Of a DNA stretch of 64,000 bases, positions 1-7,940 are shown piece by piece (positions within the stretch are counted from its first letter, which is position 1; the number at the start of each line of letters is the position of its first letter). A program made the position numbers and the translations under genes. The stretch comes from Leptothermofonsia sichuanensis E412 (GTDB lineage Bacteria > Cyanobacteriota > Cyanobacteriia > Leptolyngbyales > Leptolyngbyaceae). Location of the stretch: positions 682,001 to 746,000 of the forward strand of contig NZ_CP072600.1 of NCBI RefSeq assembly GCF_019891175.1, given 5' to 3'. Under the pieces are notes generated by a model. That model made no database searches and had not been told where the DNA came from. It saw only the letters and a list, made by a program, of their open reading frames with translations.

Positions 1-369
1 AAACTGGAAATCCTGGAAGTGCTGCGCTCAACCTTATGCGATCCAGCGGCTGAAGCAAAGGCGGCTGAAGCGGGAACCGCCGCCGCCCAACCGCTTCAGC
101 CAGAACCGTCTCCCGATGTGCTTCATCCGGTGCGGGAATGGTTGGATCAGATGGATATTCACGATCCTAAAGTTGCCCGCTTTCTTTGCAAGTTGATCCC
201 TGCCCAATGCCCATTTGAACGAGACATCAACCTTTTTGGACGCAAGGTGGCTCATATTCCTCCCCTGTGCAAGCTCAATCCCCTGTACGAACAGCTGGTT
301 AGCTTACGCTTTCGTGCCCTCTCTTACCTGGCAGATGACTGTGGAGAGGACGTTTCACCCTATTGTTAG
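1..369 (+). CDS. Mo-dependent nitrogenase C-terminal family protein (5' end outside window)
   Basis: The reading frame is open from the first base, so the true start probably lies upstream; a GTG at 19 is the first possible start inside the window. The N-terminal part is Ala/Glu/Pro-rich and low in complexity. The last ~80 residues carry the conserved block of the cyanobacterial Mo-dependent nitrogenase C-terminal family, with Cys-rich segments such as FLCKLIPAQCPFERDI and IPPLCKLNPLYEQL, ending in GEDVSPYC. The family is widespread in cyanobacteria, including ones that do not fix nitrogen, and its biochemical role is not established. No nif gene is visible nearby, so a role in nitrogen fixation should not be assumed. 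Confidence 0.85.
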   Translation, partial: KLEILEVLRSTLCDPAAEAKAAEAGTAAAQPLQPEPSPDVLHPVREWLDQMDIHDPKVARFLCKLIPAQCPFERDINLFGRKVAHIPPLCKLNPLYEQLVSLRFRALSYLADDCGEDVSPYC

Positions 370-380
370 AAATGAGGTTT

Positions 381-424
381 GAATAACCTGTAGAACTAAC
401 CACGAAGACACAAAGGGCACAAAG
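381..424 (-). repeat. Dispersed repeat, CACAAAG family copy 1
   Basis: The segment AATAACCTGTAGAACTAACC followed by ACGAAGACACAAAGGGCACAAAG recurs, in either orientation and with changes, at 12369-12411, 14154-14198 and 40376-40404. A weak partial match lies near 4862-4884. All copies are in spacers. This is a dispersed non-coding repeat of unknown function. Confidence 0.6.
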
Positions 425-580
425 CCAGTTCCTGGTGCTTTATGACCTCCAGGCAGGCTTCGCCAATCGGTCTTACAGTGATTTTCAGAGGAATCAGCCA
501 CATTGTCTGGGCGTTGGGTAACAGGTACCGGGTGTGGCGAAATCAATTAATAACTGCTACAAAAATTAATAACTGCTACA

Positions 581-646
581 AAGCCTATTCGAAAACTTCC
601 TCAGTCTGGGTTTGGGCTTTGACAGGTTGGGCTTTCGGATGGGCTT
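581..646. repeat. 66-bp MITE-like element, family A copy 1
   Basis: It begins AAGCCTATTCGAAAAC and ends CTTTCGGATGGGCTT, an imperfect terminal inverted repeat of about 15 bp (12 matches). The same element, in opposite orientation and with a perfect 15-bp inverted repeat, is at 40304-40370. A partial copy is at 12288-12330. No coding capacity. Confidence 0.7.
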
Positions 647-728
647 TTGGTTCTGTTTCAGCAAAGTATCTTCATATCAATTTACATTCCTCAGGGCATT
701 ATTGTCAGGGCGCGCCTTCCTCCGCCAC

Positions 729-822
729 TATAACTTTGTCAGGGAATTGTTTGTAGTGCTTGCTTCAGCAAGCCAACTGAAGTTGGCACTACAAACTAAA
801 GATTGTTGGCTGACACGGTATA
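729..822. repeat. 94-bp MITE-like element, family B copy 1
   Basis: It is nearly identical to 19218-19310. The ends form a terminal inverted repeat (TATA-ACTTTGTCAG against CTGACACGGTATA). The core has two adjacent hairpins (CTTGCTTCAGCAAG and CCAACTGAAGTTGG) closed by TAGTGC/GCACTA. Positions 789-822 also encode the last 10 codons and the stop of the CPBP protease on the minus strand, so the element supplies that gene's 3' end. Confidence 0.8.
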
Positions 823-1667
823 AATGGAAGCCCTGCCATTCCCCAGATAGCTGCCGCCGTTGCCAGCAACAGGATCAGCCCCATTCCACCTGCCAGGGGT
901 TTTCCAGATAAGCCGGTCATCCATTCTGGATTGCGTCCGGTATAGGCCAAGATTTGAGCCGTATCCAGGCTTGCTATACCCCATATCCAGCCTGCATGTA
1001 ATCCAATAGCTAAACCCAGGTTGCCGCTGTCAACCCACCGGGCCAGCACCAGCACCATTCCCATTAACCACAACCCTGGTAGCTGGGGAACGGCTTCTTT
1101 CCCTTCCCAGACCAGATGCAGGACTGCAAAGATGAAACTGGAACCTGTGGCTGCCAGCCAGAGAGGAGAAGACGTCTGGAGTTGATTAAGCAGGAATCCA
1201 CGAAACACCAGTTCTTCAATCAGGCTGACCAGTAGCCCCACCAGCAGTGGAATTGGCAGGGCTGTTAGCAACCGCTGCCAGCCCTGTTCCGGCCAGCTCA
1301 CCCAGCCCAGGACCCCCTCCAGCGCGACTAACACCCCAACGCCAAAAGCCCCAAGGAATAGACCAGGGATGACCGAGAGGAGAGTGGACGATTCCCAGCC
1401 CAACCCATAGGTTGAAAAGGTTGTTCCTTGCAATGCTGCGATCGCCCACAAAAGGAAGGGAGCCAGCAGGTAGAGGGACAGAACCAGCGGCAGTTTTTGC
1501 TCAACGGTTAAAGGGCTGGGAGGACGCCATTGGAGCACCATCGCCAGGGGAATGGCAACTGGCAACCAGAACAGGACCCAGGCAGTAAAAAAGATGGCAA
1601 TTGTGGCGATCGCAGATTGATGCGCCAGATACGCGGTTAGCCAGCTCAGAAATTCAGAAGTGTCCAT
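789..1667 (-). CDS. CPBP family intramembrane glutamic endopeptidase
   Basis: A 292-residue polytopic membrane protein. The CPBP (CAAX protease/bacteriocin-processing) signature is present: EELVFRG at residues 151-157, followed by conserved His in VLHLVW (about 184) and GLHAGW (about 224). These are the expected catalytic glutamates and histidines. Several hydrophobic segments surround them, the first at residues 12-45. Family members cleave or process proteins within the membrane; the substrate is unknown. The ATG at 1667 is chosen; an in-frame GTG at 1700 would add 11 residues, and neither has a clear ribosome site. The C-terminal tail IPCQPTIFSL is encoded by a dispersed repeat, so the original C-terminus may have been replaced. 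Confidence 0.88.
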   Translation of the reverse strand: MDTSEFLSWLTAYLAHQSAIATIAIFFTAWVLFWLPVAIPLAMVLQWRPPSPLTVEQKLPLVLSLYLLAPFLLWAIAALQGTTFSTYGLGWESSTLLSVIPGLFLGAFGVGVLVALEGVLGWVSWPEQGWQRLLTALPIPLLVGLLVSLIEELVFRGFLLNQLQTSSPLWLAATGSSFIFAVLHLVWEGKEAVPQLPGLWLMGMVLVLARWVDSGNLGLAIGLHAGWIWGIASLDTAQILAYTGRNPEWMTGLSGKPLAGGMGLILLLATAAAIWGMAGLPFIPCQPTIFSL

Positions 1668-2062
1668 AAATTCGGTTGGATACAGTCCAGTAATCTGCAC
1701 TGGCTCAACGCTGGGCAGCGATGAGTTTTAGCGATACGTTGATGATTCAACCGGGCTTTAACCTTAGCCCTGGCATGATTCTCACATATAAGAGAGCTTA
1801 TACCGATTAAACAAAGGATGAGTCTGATACCCGATTGAATGCTTTGCGCTGTAGGGCGTCTACAATCTAGATCGGAAACCCGAAATCGAAAATGGCATTA
1901 CTTTCAGGTTTGAACCCATCCAGAAAAACCACACAACAGGCAATATTACTCACATTACCCCATAAGTTTTAGATTTTCATGGGAAGATTGCTTGCAATCA
2001 GCAGGATCTTTTAGACAAAACTTAAAAATGATTTCCTCAAACACCCCGATTCACGGATTTCC
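1668..2062. other. Spacer without recognised feature
   Basis: About 395 bases between two minus-strand genes. No RNA gene, repeat or convincing short frame was recognised. It should hold the promoter of the CPBP gene, but no box could be assigned with confidence. Confidence 0.5.
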
Positions 2063-2470
2063 TTACTCATTTTTGGCATAGGAACCGTTACTTTCCCCTT
2101 TCCCTGAATCAAGTTGAATCAGATGAATGTGTTTGTAACCCAGCTTAATTTCAAACTCGTCTCCAGGCTTCAAGCCCATTGCCTGAGTATAAGCTGCTCC
2201 AATGACTATCTGCCCATTTTTATGGACACTAACGCGATAGGTTGGTTCACGCCCCCGGCCATCTTTTGCCCCTTCAGGGCTGAGTGGAATCCCCCTCGCG
2301 GCTAATACCGCATCATAAAAATCTGTGAGATTGACACGAGTCTGGTTATTTTTTGTAACAGTATAGTAGCCACAACGCTTGGCTGTTTCACGACGTGGCA
2401 AATGGGAAAGTTCCTTAACTTTTTGGAGCAGCGCTTTTCCTGTCAATGGTGTCGTGGCGGTATCACTCAT
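2063..2470 (-). CDS. AbrB-like transcriptional regulator (cyAbrB family)
   Basis: A 135-residue protein that matches the cyanobacterial cyAbrB family along its length: GKALLQKVKELSHLPRRETA near the N-terminus, then YYTVTKNNQTRVNLTDFYDA, and a C-terminal AbrB-type swapped-hairpin region (YRVSVHKNGQIVIGAAYTQ, then KPGDEFEIKLGYKHIHL). cyAbrB proteins are DNA-binding regulators of carbon and nitrogen metabolism and other genes in cyanobacteria, and act as oligomers. Unlike Bacillus AbrB, the DNA-binding region is C-terminal. It was not possible to decide between the cyAbrB1 and cyAbrB2 paralogues. The ATG at 2470 fits the family length. The gene is transcribed alone. Confidence 0.92.
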   Translation of the reverse strand: MSDTATTPLTGKALLQKVKELSHLPRRETAKRCGYYTVTKNNQTRVNLTDFYDAVLAARGIPLSPEGAKDGRGREPTYRVSVHKNGQIVIGAAYTQAMGLKPGDEFEIKLGYKHIHLIQLDSGKGESNGSYAKNE

Positions 2471-2767
2471 CTTGATAACCTGAGAGTTCCAGGGAATGGG
2501 GGGCGATGAACAAATTTTAGGGGCGTCATCCTACATAATAAAAAATATATCCTTTAATCCCTCTGGTTTGACAATAATTTTTTATAGCAATTTCTTTCTG
2601 GTTTTTAAGTATTTACCTGGGGCACTCTTTCGCTTCCTCTCAGGTTTCTGTCCCTACTCTCTTTCAGCATCGATGGAGCAGAAATCTGCTGAAACAAATA
2701 ACGTGGTTGCGTTATATCCGGGCTGGTTGCGCTTAGACTAGAAATATGAATCTAACTGATATTGAGA

Positions 2768-3841
2768 ATGCAAGTTTGCTTCAAAATTATTCGTCAAGAA
2801 CAATCTGCTCCTCCAAAAGTTCAAACCTATTTTCTAGATGTTGACCCCAGTTCTACAATCCTGGACTGTTTAAACCGAATCAAGTGGGAGCAGGATGGAA
2901 CCTTAGCATTCCGTAAAAATTGTCGAAATACAATTTGCGGTAGCTGTTCGATGCGAATTAATGGGCGTTCGGCATTAGCTTGCAAAGAAAACATAAGAGG
3001 GGAACTGGAACGGTTGAAACAAATTTCCTCAAACATGTTGGCGATTGCAGAGTCTGCTCCATCAGGTTTAGATGCCCCCCCGGAAATTATGCTGGCACCC
3101 ATGGGCAACCTGCCGGTGATCAAAGATCTGATAGTGGACATGCAGAGGTTTTGGGCAAACCTCCAGACAATCGATCCCTACGTCAGCACGGCGGGGCGAC
3201 AGATGCCTGAACGGGAGTTTTTGCAGACCCCAGAGGAACGGGCACGCCTGAACCAGTCAGGCAACTGCATCCTCTGCGGAGCCTGCTATTCCGAATGCAA
3301 CGCCTGTGAGGTAGATTCCAGTTTTGTCGGACCCCATGCTCTGGCAAAAGCCTATCGCCTGGTTGCAGACTCCCGGGACCAGCAAACAGAGGAACGCTTG
3401 GAGAAATACAATCGTGGCACTGAAGGGGTCTGGGGCTGTACTCGCTGCTATTATTGCAATGCGGTATGCCCGATGGGAGTAGCCCCCCTCGACCAGATTG
3501 GCAAAATCAAAGAAGCCATTCTGGATCGCAAGAATGCCCAGACCAATCGTTCGATTCGTCACCGCAAAGTCCTGATTGATCTGGTCAAACAGGGGGGGTG
3601 GATTGATGAGCGTCGATTTGGTTTACAGGTGGTGGGCAATTCCTTTCGTGACCTCAAAGGATTGTTGAGTCTCGGTCCATTGGGGCTGAGGATGGTGACA
3701 AGAGGTAAGTTTCCCCTCCACTTTGAGAAATCTGAGGGAACCGATACGGTGCGATCGCTGATTGAAACCGTCCAGACCCTTGACCCTGCGCAGCAAGTTG
3801 AAGATACAACAACAGACACTCCTGAACCTGTAGGTGGCTAA
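2768..3841 (+). CDS. sdhB: Succinate dehydrogenase/fumarate reductase iron-sulfur subunit
   Basis: A 357-residue iron-sulfur protein. The N-terminal ferredoxin domain has the [2Fe-2S] cysteines C52, C57, C60 and C72 (CRNTICGSC...C). The C-terminal helical domain carries [11 protein letters not shown] (167-180) and [14 protein letters not shown] (224-236), the ligands for [4Fe-4S] and [3Fe-4S] clusters. In cyanobacteria SdhB passes electrons from succinate to the plastoquinone pool in the thylakoid membrane. The C-terminal ~100 residues, after the last cluster motif, are longer than in proteobacterial SdhB. The ATG at 2768 is preferred to a TTG two codons upstream. The stop is 2 nt before a high-light-inducible gene, suggesting cotranscription. 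The flavoprotein SdhA is not in the window. Confidence 0.93.
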   Translation: MQVCFKIIRQEQSAPPKVQTYFLDVDPSSTILDCLNRIKWEQDGTLAFRKNCRNTICGSCSMRINGRSALACKENIRGELERLKQISSNMLAIAESAPSGLDAPPEIMLAPMGNLPVIKDLIVDMQRFWANLQTIDPYVSTAGRQMPEREFLQTPEERARLNQSGNCILCGACYSECNACEVDSSFVGPHALAKAYRLVADSRDQQTEERLEKYNRGTEGVWGCTRCYYCNAVCPMGVAPLDQIGKIKEAILDRKNAQTNRSIRHRKVLIDLVKQGGWIDERRFGLQVVGNSFRDLKGLLSLGPLGLRMVTRGKFPLHFEKSEGTDTVRSLIETVQTLDPAQQVEDTTTDTPEPVGG

Positions 3842-3843
3842 TT

Positions 3844-4026
3844 ATGAGTTCTGAAACTCCTCCCAAACCATCCATAGACCCTGTAAATCAGCCAGAACCT
3901 GCCTTTGGTTGGACTCCCTATGCCGAGCAGATTAACGGGCGTTTTGCCATGATTGGGTTTATCGCTCTGCTGATTCTGGAATTCTTTACCCGGCAGGATT
4001 TGATCACCTGGCTGGGGTTGCGATAG
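3844..4026 (+). CDS. hli: High-light-inducible protein (chlorophyll a/b-binding family)
   Basis: A 60-residue single-helix protein. The chlorophyll-binding signature ExxNGRxAMIGF is at residues 28-39 (E28, N31, R33), followed by a hydrophobic helix. HLIPs sit in the thylakoid membrane and bind chlorophyll and carotenoid as dimers. They protect photosystem assembly intermediates and quench excess energy. The N-terminus is Pro-rich and soluble. It starts 2 nt after sdhB and probably shares its mRNA, which is unusual since hli genes are commonly monocistronic or next to photosystem or ferrochelatase genes. Confidence 0.95.
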   Translation: MSSETPPKPSIDPVNQPEPAFGWTPYAEQINGRFAMIGFIALLILEFFTRQDLITWLGLR

Positions 4027-4074
4027 CAGAAAGCCAGGAGTCAGTGGGGAGAAACAGATTTACGCCGAGGTCTA

Positions 4075-4539
4075 CTAGCTGGATGGATTCGTCTTAGTTT
4101 TGATCTGGGCAGCCATTGTTTCCAAGGTTTTTTTTTCGCGCTTCAGTTTTTCTTCCATTTCCTGAACCTGTTCACGACGGGCTTCCAGTTCCAAAGACCG
4201 TCGATTCAGTTCCTGGCTCTGGAGAGTCAGGGACTGCCGCCACTGCTCCGCCCGTTCAGTTTCCTGCTGCAAGAAGGCAGGTGTGATACCACTAACCAGA
4301 AACTTTTGGACAATCTCTAATACCCAGTTCTTGGCATCTTTGACCGTCAATACCTGGCGAGTATTGGAAAGCTCCACTAAAACAAGTAATCCTTCGCTGA
4401 AATTATTGGCTTCTGTAGAGAGGACAATTTCTTCTTCTGTCACAACAGTCCAGGCGTTTTCAGATTTTTGGCCGGCAAGCAGAAGAAACCCTGCTTTGCC
4501 TAAAAATCCCTTTTTCTGCACCTGTGCCAGATATTGCAT
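4075..4539 (-). CDS. Conserved cyanobacterial protein with C-terminal coiled coil, unknown function
   Basis: A 154-residue protein with no recognised domain. The first ~95 residues look like a compact alpha/beta domain with alternating hydrophobic strands (GKAGFLLLAG, WTVVTEEEIVLS, SEGLLVLVEL). The last ~60 residues are a charged coiled coil rich in Glu, Gln, Arg and Lys. There is no signal peptide or membrane segment. The ATG at 4539 is the only good start. It is convergent with sdhB-hli and nothing nearby suggests a role. Codon use and composition look genuine. Confidence 0.75.
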   Translation of the reverse strand: MQYLAQVQKKGFLGKAGFLLLAGQKSENAWTVVTEEEIVLSTEANNFSEGLLVLVELSNTRQVLTVKDAKNWVLEIVQKFLVSGITPAFLQQETERAEQWRQSLTLQSQELNRRSLELEARREQVQEMEEKLKREKKTLETMAAQIKTKTNPSS

Positions 4540-4963
4540 TAACTTAATCTCTCTAACCCTGGGGTCATCTTTTAAGAATAACCATATACCCCTCTCACTC
4601 AGGCTTCAAGGGGGATCTGGCTGATTTGCCAATAAATTTATGCGTCCGGGTGCCATCTTTACTGGATTCCTACCAGATTTTTATCAGAGGACGCTTTAAA
4701 AGTCTATCTGTTTATTCAGTTTTTGCCCTCTACTTCTTCCAAAGTCTATCCGAATAGAGCAATCCCATCTGAGTTATACTACCAACTTAAATAGAGAATC
4801 AAGCAGGTCCCCGATTGAACAGGAACATCGACGAATACTGCCCTGCCGGCGCGAACTCAATGTTCTCTGTGTCTCTGTGGTTAATTTCCAGGTTTTGCGT
4901 TGATTGCATCCACGAGCCGGATCTCAACGAGAGATTGGAGATTCTGTCCACCAGATTGCCTGA
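4540..4963. other. Spacer without recognised gene
   Basis: About 424 bases between two minus-strand genes. A short plus-strand frame at 4815-5000 has no support. The stretch near 4862-4884 (CTGTGTCTCTGTGGTTAATT) loosely resembles the CACAAAG dispersed repeat family. No RNA gene was recognised. Confidence 0.45.
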
Positions 4964-5635
4964 CTATGGCACTGAACTGAAAAGGCGGGCATACAGGTAA
5001 GCAATCAGCTCAGAGATGACGGTTCTTGTTCCTGCACTGGAAGTCCACCATCGTTGGGGGTCATATTCTGGATCTGGGGTAGGAATAATGCCAACCTTGA
5101 TGGTGGATTCGAATGTTTTCCGATACAGTAACCAGCTACGACGCGCATGAGGACCCTGAGTCCACAGGTTGATGCTGCGAATGTCGGGACGATCGCGGTC
5201 AAGCCACTGTTTAACAGCGATCGCCGCCGCATTGGTGCGGTCTCTGGTCACCCGGTTAGCGGGAACTGCAACCAGTTTTTCCTGTTCCAATCCTAGAGCA
5301 ACCAGGGTTGCCGCCGATATTTCAGCATAGGTTTTATACTTTGCCAGGTAAAAACCCACAGGCAGCCGTCCTCCAGTCGTAATCAGCAACTTATAGGGCT
5401 GGGAACGAAACTCGGTCATTGCCGCCTTCAAACTTTCGTCCTGCAACCAGCCTTCAACGACCAGGGCATCTGCCTGAACTGGGGCATTCACTGCCAGAAA
5501 TGGGTAAAGGTTGAAAAAGATTCCAGTCATCACCAATACCAAGCTAAATAGAACAACTAACCATCCCTGAGCCGTCAACACCCACCGCTGACGACGACAG
5601 AGAAGCTGGATGGAAGGGCGGGGTGATCCGGGCAT
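4964..5635 (-). CDS. YdcF/SanA/ElyC-type DUF218 protein, membrane-anchored
   Basis: A 223-residue protein with a single N-terminal membrane helix (about residues 23-46) followed by a periplasm-facing Rossmann-like DUF218 domain. Family marks are ADALVVEGW (about 56), an acidic catalytic-site-like region, LLITTGG (about 83), and RTNAAAIAVKQWL preceded by TRDRT. DUF218 proteins such as SanA and ElyC affect envelope integrity or peptidoglycan in E. coli; the enzymatic reaction is unsettled. The usual 'GGG' and 'EE..T..NA' motifs are modified here (VEGW, TRDRTNAAA). A second member is at 51561-52283. Monocistronic by position. Confidence 0.82.
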   Translation of the reverse strand: MPGSPRPSIQLLCRRQRWVLTAQGWLVVLFSLVLVMTGIFFNLYPFLAVNAPVQADALVVEGWLQDESLKAAMTEFRSQPYKLLITTGGRLPVGFYLAKYKTYAEISAATLVALGLEQEKLVAVPANRVTRDRTNAAAIAVKQWLDRDRPDIRSINLWTQGPHARRSWLLYRKTFESTIKVGIIPTPDPEYDPQRWWTSSAGTRTVISELIAYLYARLFSSVP

Positions 5636-5788
5636 GAACGATGGAAATTGGGATGGCGGATGATTTTATGGCATTAAGACCAGGATAATGCGCCTGAATT
5701 CCCCTTGCGGAGGAATTGCGTTAATTTACTGAGGAGGTAGTATTAATTGTCTACCTAGAATGGAGCAAGTAGCGCCTATCTTAAAAGG

Positions 5789-6196
5789 ATGCAGTATTTC
5801 AAGCTTTTAATCACTGTTAGCCTACTGGCTCTCGGTCTGAACCATTTCAATCAATTTTCCCGGGCAGGCAACCAGGGGTTTGTTCCAGTTCCCATGCCCC
5901 TGGAGGCAGCTCAAAACCCTGGTAAGGTGCTGATCTACGGGCTGTCGGCCCAGGAATGTAATCGACGATACGGACCTGCGGTTCAGCAAATTGTCAACCA
6001 ACTGGAAAGCCGTAAAATTCCTTACCAGGTGACTCTATCTATTCACTACAGCCCCGCCAGTGCCCAGACAAATTTTGCTCAACTGGAGCAGGCGACAAAC
6101 GGGGATATGCCCATGGTCTTTGTCAACGGTAAAGTGAAGGTCAAACCCACGGGCGAAGAAATCGCCGCGGAGTATCGTAAGATGACCGGCAGGTAA
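5789..6196 (+). CDS. Small exported protein with thioredoxin/glutaredoxin-like C-terminal half, unknown function
   Basis: A 135-residue protein. Residues 1-27 form a signal-peptide-like hydrophobic start (ITVSLLALGL). The rest begins with a strand (KVLIYGLSAQECNRRYGP), then an amphipathic helix, a second strand (IPYQVTLSIHY), and a C-terminal MVFVNGKVKVKPTGEEIAAEY, which resembles the cis-Pro strand and last helix of glutaredoxin-like folds. A CxxC motif is lacking; a single Cys is present near residue 53, so a standard disulfide reductase role is doubtful. AAAAGG directly precedes the ATG. The fold assignment is inference. Confidence 0.65.
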   Translation: MQYFKLLITVSLLALGLNHFNQFSRAGNQGFVPVPMPLEAAQNPGKVLIYGLSAQECNRRYGPAVQQIVNQLESRKIPYQVTLSIHYSPASAQTNFAQLEQATNGDMPMVFVNGKVKVKPTGEEIAAEYRKMTGR

Positions 6197-6245
6197 GGTC
6201 AGTGAGAAAACTATTTCTCTTCTCTCTTTTCCCCCTCCTCTGAAT

Positions 6246-7757
6246 TCACCCCAGAAATAACTTATAGGCTGGGTTCTCGCTTTCATCCCAATAGCGGTAG
6301 CCCAGGTTTTCCAGAAATGACTGCCATTCCTGCATCTCATGGGGTGGCACCTGCATTCCAACCACAATTCGCCCAAAGTCTGATCCATTGTTGCGGTAGT
6401 GGAACAGGCTGATGTTCCAGTCAGGACTCATATGGCTGACAAACTGCATTAAGGCACCAGGGCGTTCAGGAAACTCAAATCGGTAAAGCAGTTCATTGTG
6501 CGCCAGGGGCGATCGCCCACCCACCATATGCCGGAGATGCAGTTTGGTCAGTTCATCATCGGTCAGGTCAATCGTTTTAAAGCCGCAGGCTTCAAAGTTT
6601 GCCGCCATGTTTGCCGCATCCGCCCGGTTTTCAATCTGGACTCCTACAAAAATATGGGCTTCTTGCTCATCGGCAATCCGATAGTTGAACTCAGTCAAAC
6701 TCCGTTTGCCAATACACTCACAAAATCGGCGCAAACTGCCTGGCTCTTCAGGAATCGTGACGGCAAAAATAGCCTCCCGCTGTTCTCCCAACTCTGCCCG
6801 TTCTGCCACAAAGCGGAGGCGATCAAAGTTCATGTTAGCACCGCAGGCAACCGCAATCAGCGTCTGCCCTTCAATCTGCGCCCGCTCGACATATGCCTTT
6901 GCCCCCGCGATCGCCAGTGCACCCGCAGGTTCCAGAATTGAGCGGGTGTCCTCAAACACATCTTTAATCGCGGCACAGGTGGCATCGGTATCCACCAGGA
7001 TAATGTCATCTACATACTGCTGACAGAGCCAGAACGTCTCTTCCCCAACCTCCCGCACCGCTACCCCATCGGCAAATAAACCAACCTGGGGCAGACGCAC
7101 CCGTTTTCCGGCTTTCAGCGAGCGATACATGGCATCGGCATCGACCGGCTCGACCCCAATAATTTTGATTTCGGGACGAATTCGCTTGACGTATGCCCCA
7201 ATCCCGGAAATTAACCCTCCCCCCCCGATCGCCACAAAAATGGCATGAATGGGTTGCTGATACTGGCGCAGAATTTCCATCCCAATGGTGCCCTGACCGG
7301 CAATTACATCCGGGTCATCAAAAGGATGGATAAAGGTCATCCCCTTTTCCGCTTCCAGTTGGCGGGCATAGGCATAGGCGTCATCGTAGGTATCTCCATG
7401 CAGGATGACTTCTCCACCGCGGGCGCGCACCGCATTTATCTTCACCTGGGGGGTGGTCACCGGCATCACAATGATGGCGCGAGTACCAAGCTGGCGGGCA
7501 CCGAGAGCAACCCCCTGGGCATGGTTGCCCGCTGACGCCGCAATCACCCCCTGGGCAAGCTGCTCAGGGGGCAGCTTTGCCATTTTGTTGTACGCTCCCC
7601 GCAGCTTAAACGAGAAGACCGATTGCATGTCTTCCCGCTTCAGCAAGAGTTTATTGTGCAACCGGGCAGACAGGTTAGGAGCCAGTTCCAGGGGGGTTTC
7701 CTGGGCAACATCATACACACGCGCTGTCAGAATCAGTTGCAGGTAGTCACAAAACAT
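6246..7757 (-). CDS. ilvA: Threonine ammonia-lyase, biosynthetic (threonine dehydratase)
   Basis: A 503-residue PLP enzyme that deaminates threonine to 2-oxobutyrate, the first step of isoleucine synthesis. The PLP lysine is in SFKLRGA (K51). The glycine loop is AIGGGGLISGIG, and ASAGNHAQGVA is the substrate loop. The C-terminus carries two ACT-like regulatory domains (starting near EAIFAVTIPEEPGSL and LLYRFEFPERPGAL), as in isoleucine-inhibited enzymes. The ATG at 7757 gives the usual family length. An in-frame ATG at 7871, preceded by AAAAGGAG, would add 38 residues made of repeated FLKLGFLK-like units. It divides from the DAHP synthase gene across a short region. Confidence 0.93.
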   Translation of the reverse strand: MFCDYLQLILTARVYDVAQETPLELAPNLSARLHNKLLLKREDMQSVFSFKLRGAYNKMAKLPPEQLAQGVIAASAGNHAQGVALGARQLGTRAIIVMPVTTPQVKINAVRARGGEVILHGDTYDDAYAYARQLEAEKGMTFIHPFDDPDVIAGQGTIGMEILRQYQQPIHAIFVAIGGGGLISGIGAYVKRIRPEIKIIGVEPVDADAMYRSLKAGKRVRLPQVGLFADGVAVREVGEETFWLCQQYVDDIILVDTDATCAAIKDVFEDTRSILEPAGALAIAGAKAYVERAQIEGQTLIAVACGANMNFDRLRFVAERAELGEQREAIFAVTIPEEPGSLRRFCECIGKRSLTEFNYRIADEQEAHIFVGVQIENRADAANMAANFEACGFKTIDLTDDELTKLHLRHMVGGRSPLAHNELLYRFEFPERPGALMQFVSHMSPDWNISLFHYRNNGSDFGRIVVGMQVPPHEMQEWQSFLENLGYRYWDESENPAYKLFLG

Positions 7758-7940
7758 GGTGGGGGAGAAGCAGCAAAATAGCGGTGGGGATCCAATTCTA
7801 CGCTGAATTAGTTTCAGGAATCCCAGTTTCAGGAATTGCGATTTCAGAAAACAAAGTTGCAAGAACTTCATCGCTCCTTTTCATAGAAGACGATTGAACC
7901 TGTTAAGCTGCTAAAGGAAAGACTGGGGTTTATTTATCGA

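Larger units (their letters stand above)
370..788. other. Gene-free spacer made mostly of dispersed repeats
   Basis: No convincing gene is seen here. The spacer holds a copy of the CCACGAAGACACAAAG-type repeat (381-424), a 66-bp inverted-repeat element (581-646) and the left part of a 94-bp element (729-822). Open frames of about 100 codons on the plus strand have no start signal or protein-like composition. A short direct repeat (TTAATAACTGCTACAAA) lies at 547-582, next to the 66-bp element. Confidence 0.6.

Noticed and set aside
1-369. Nitrogen fixation gene cluster
   Set aside because: The Mo-nitrogenase C-terminal family occurs in many non-fixing cyanobacteria and no nif structural or assembly gene is present.
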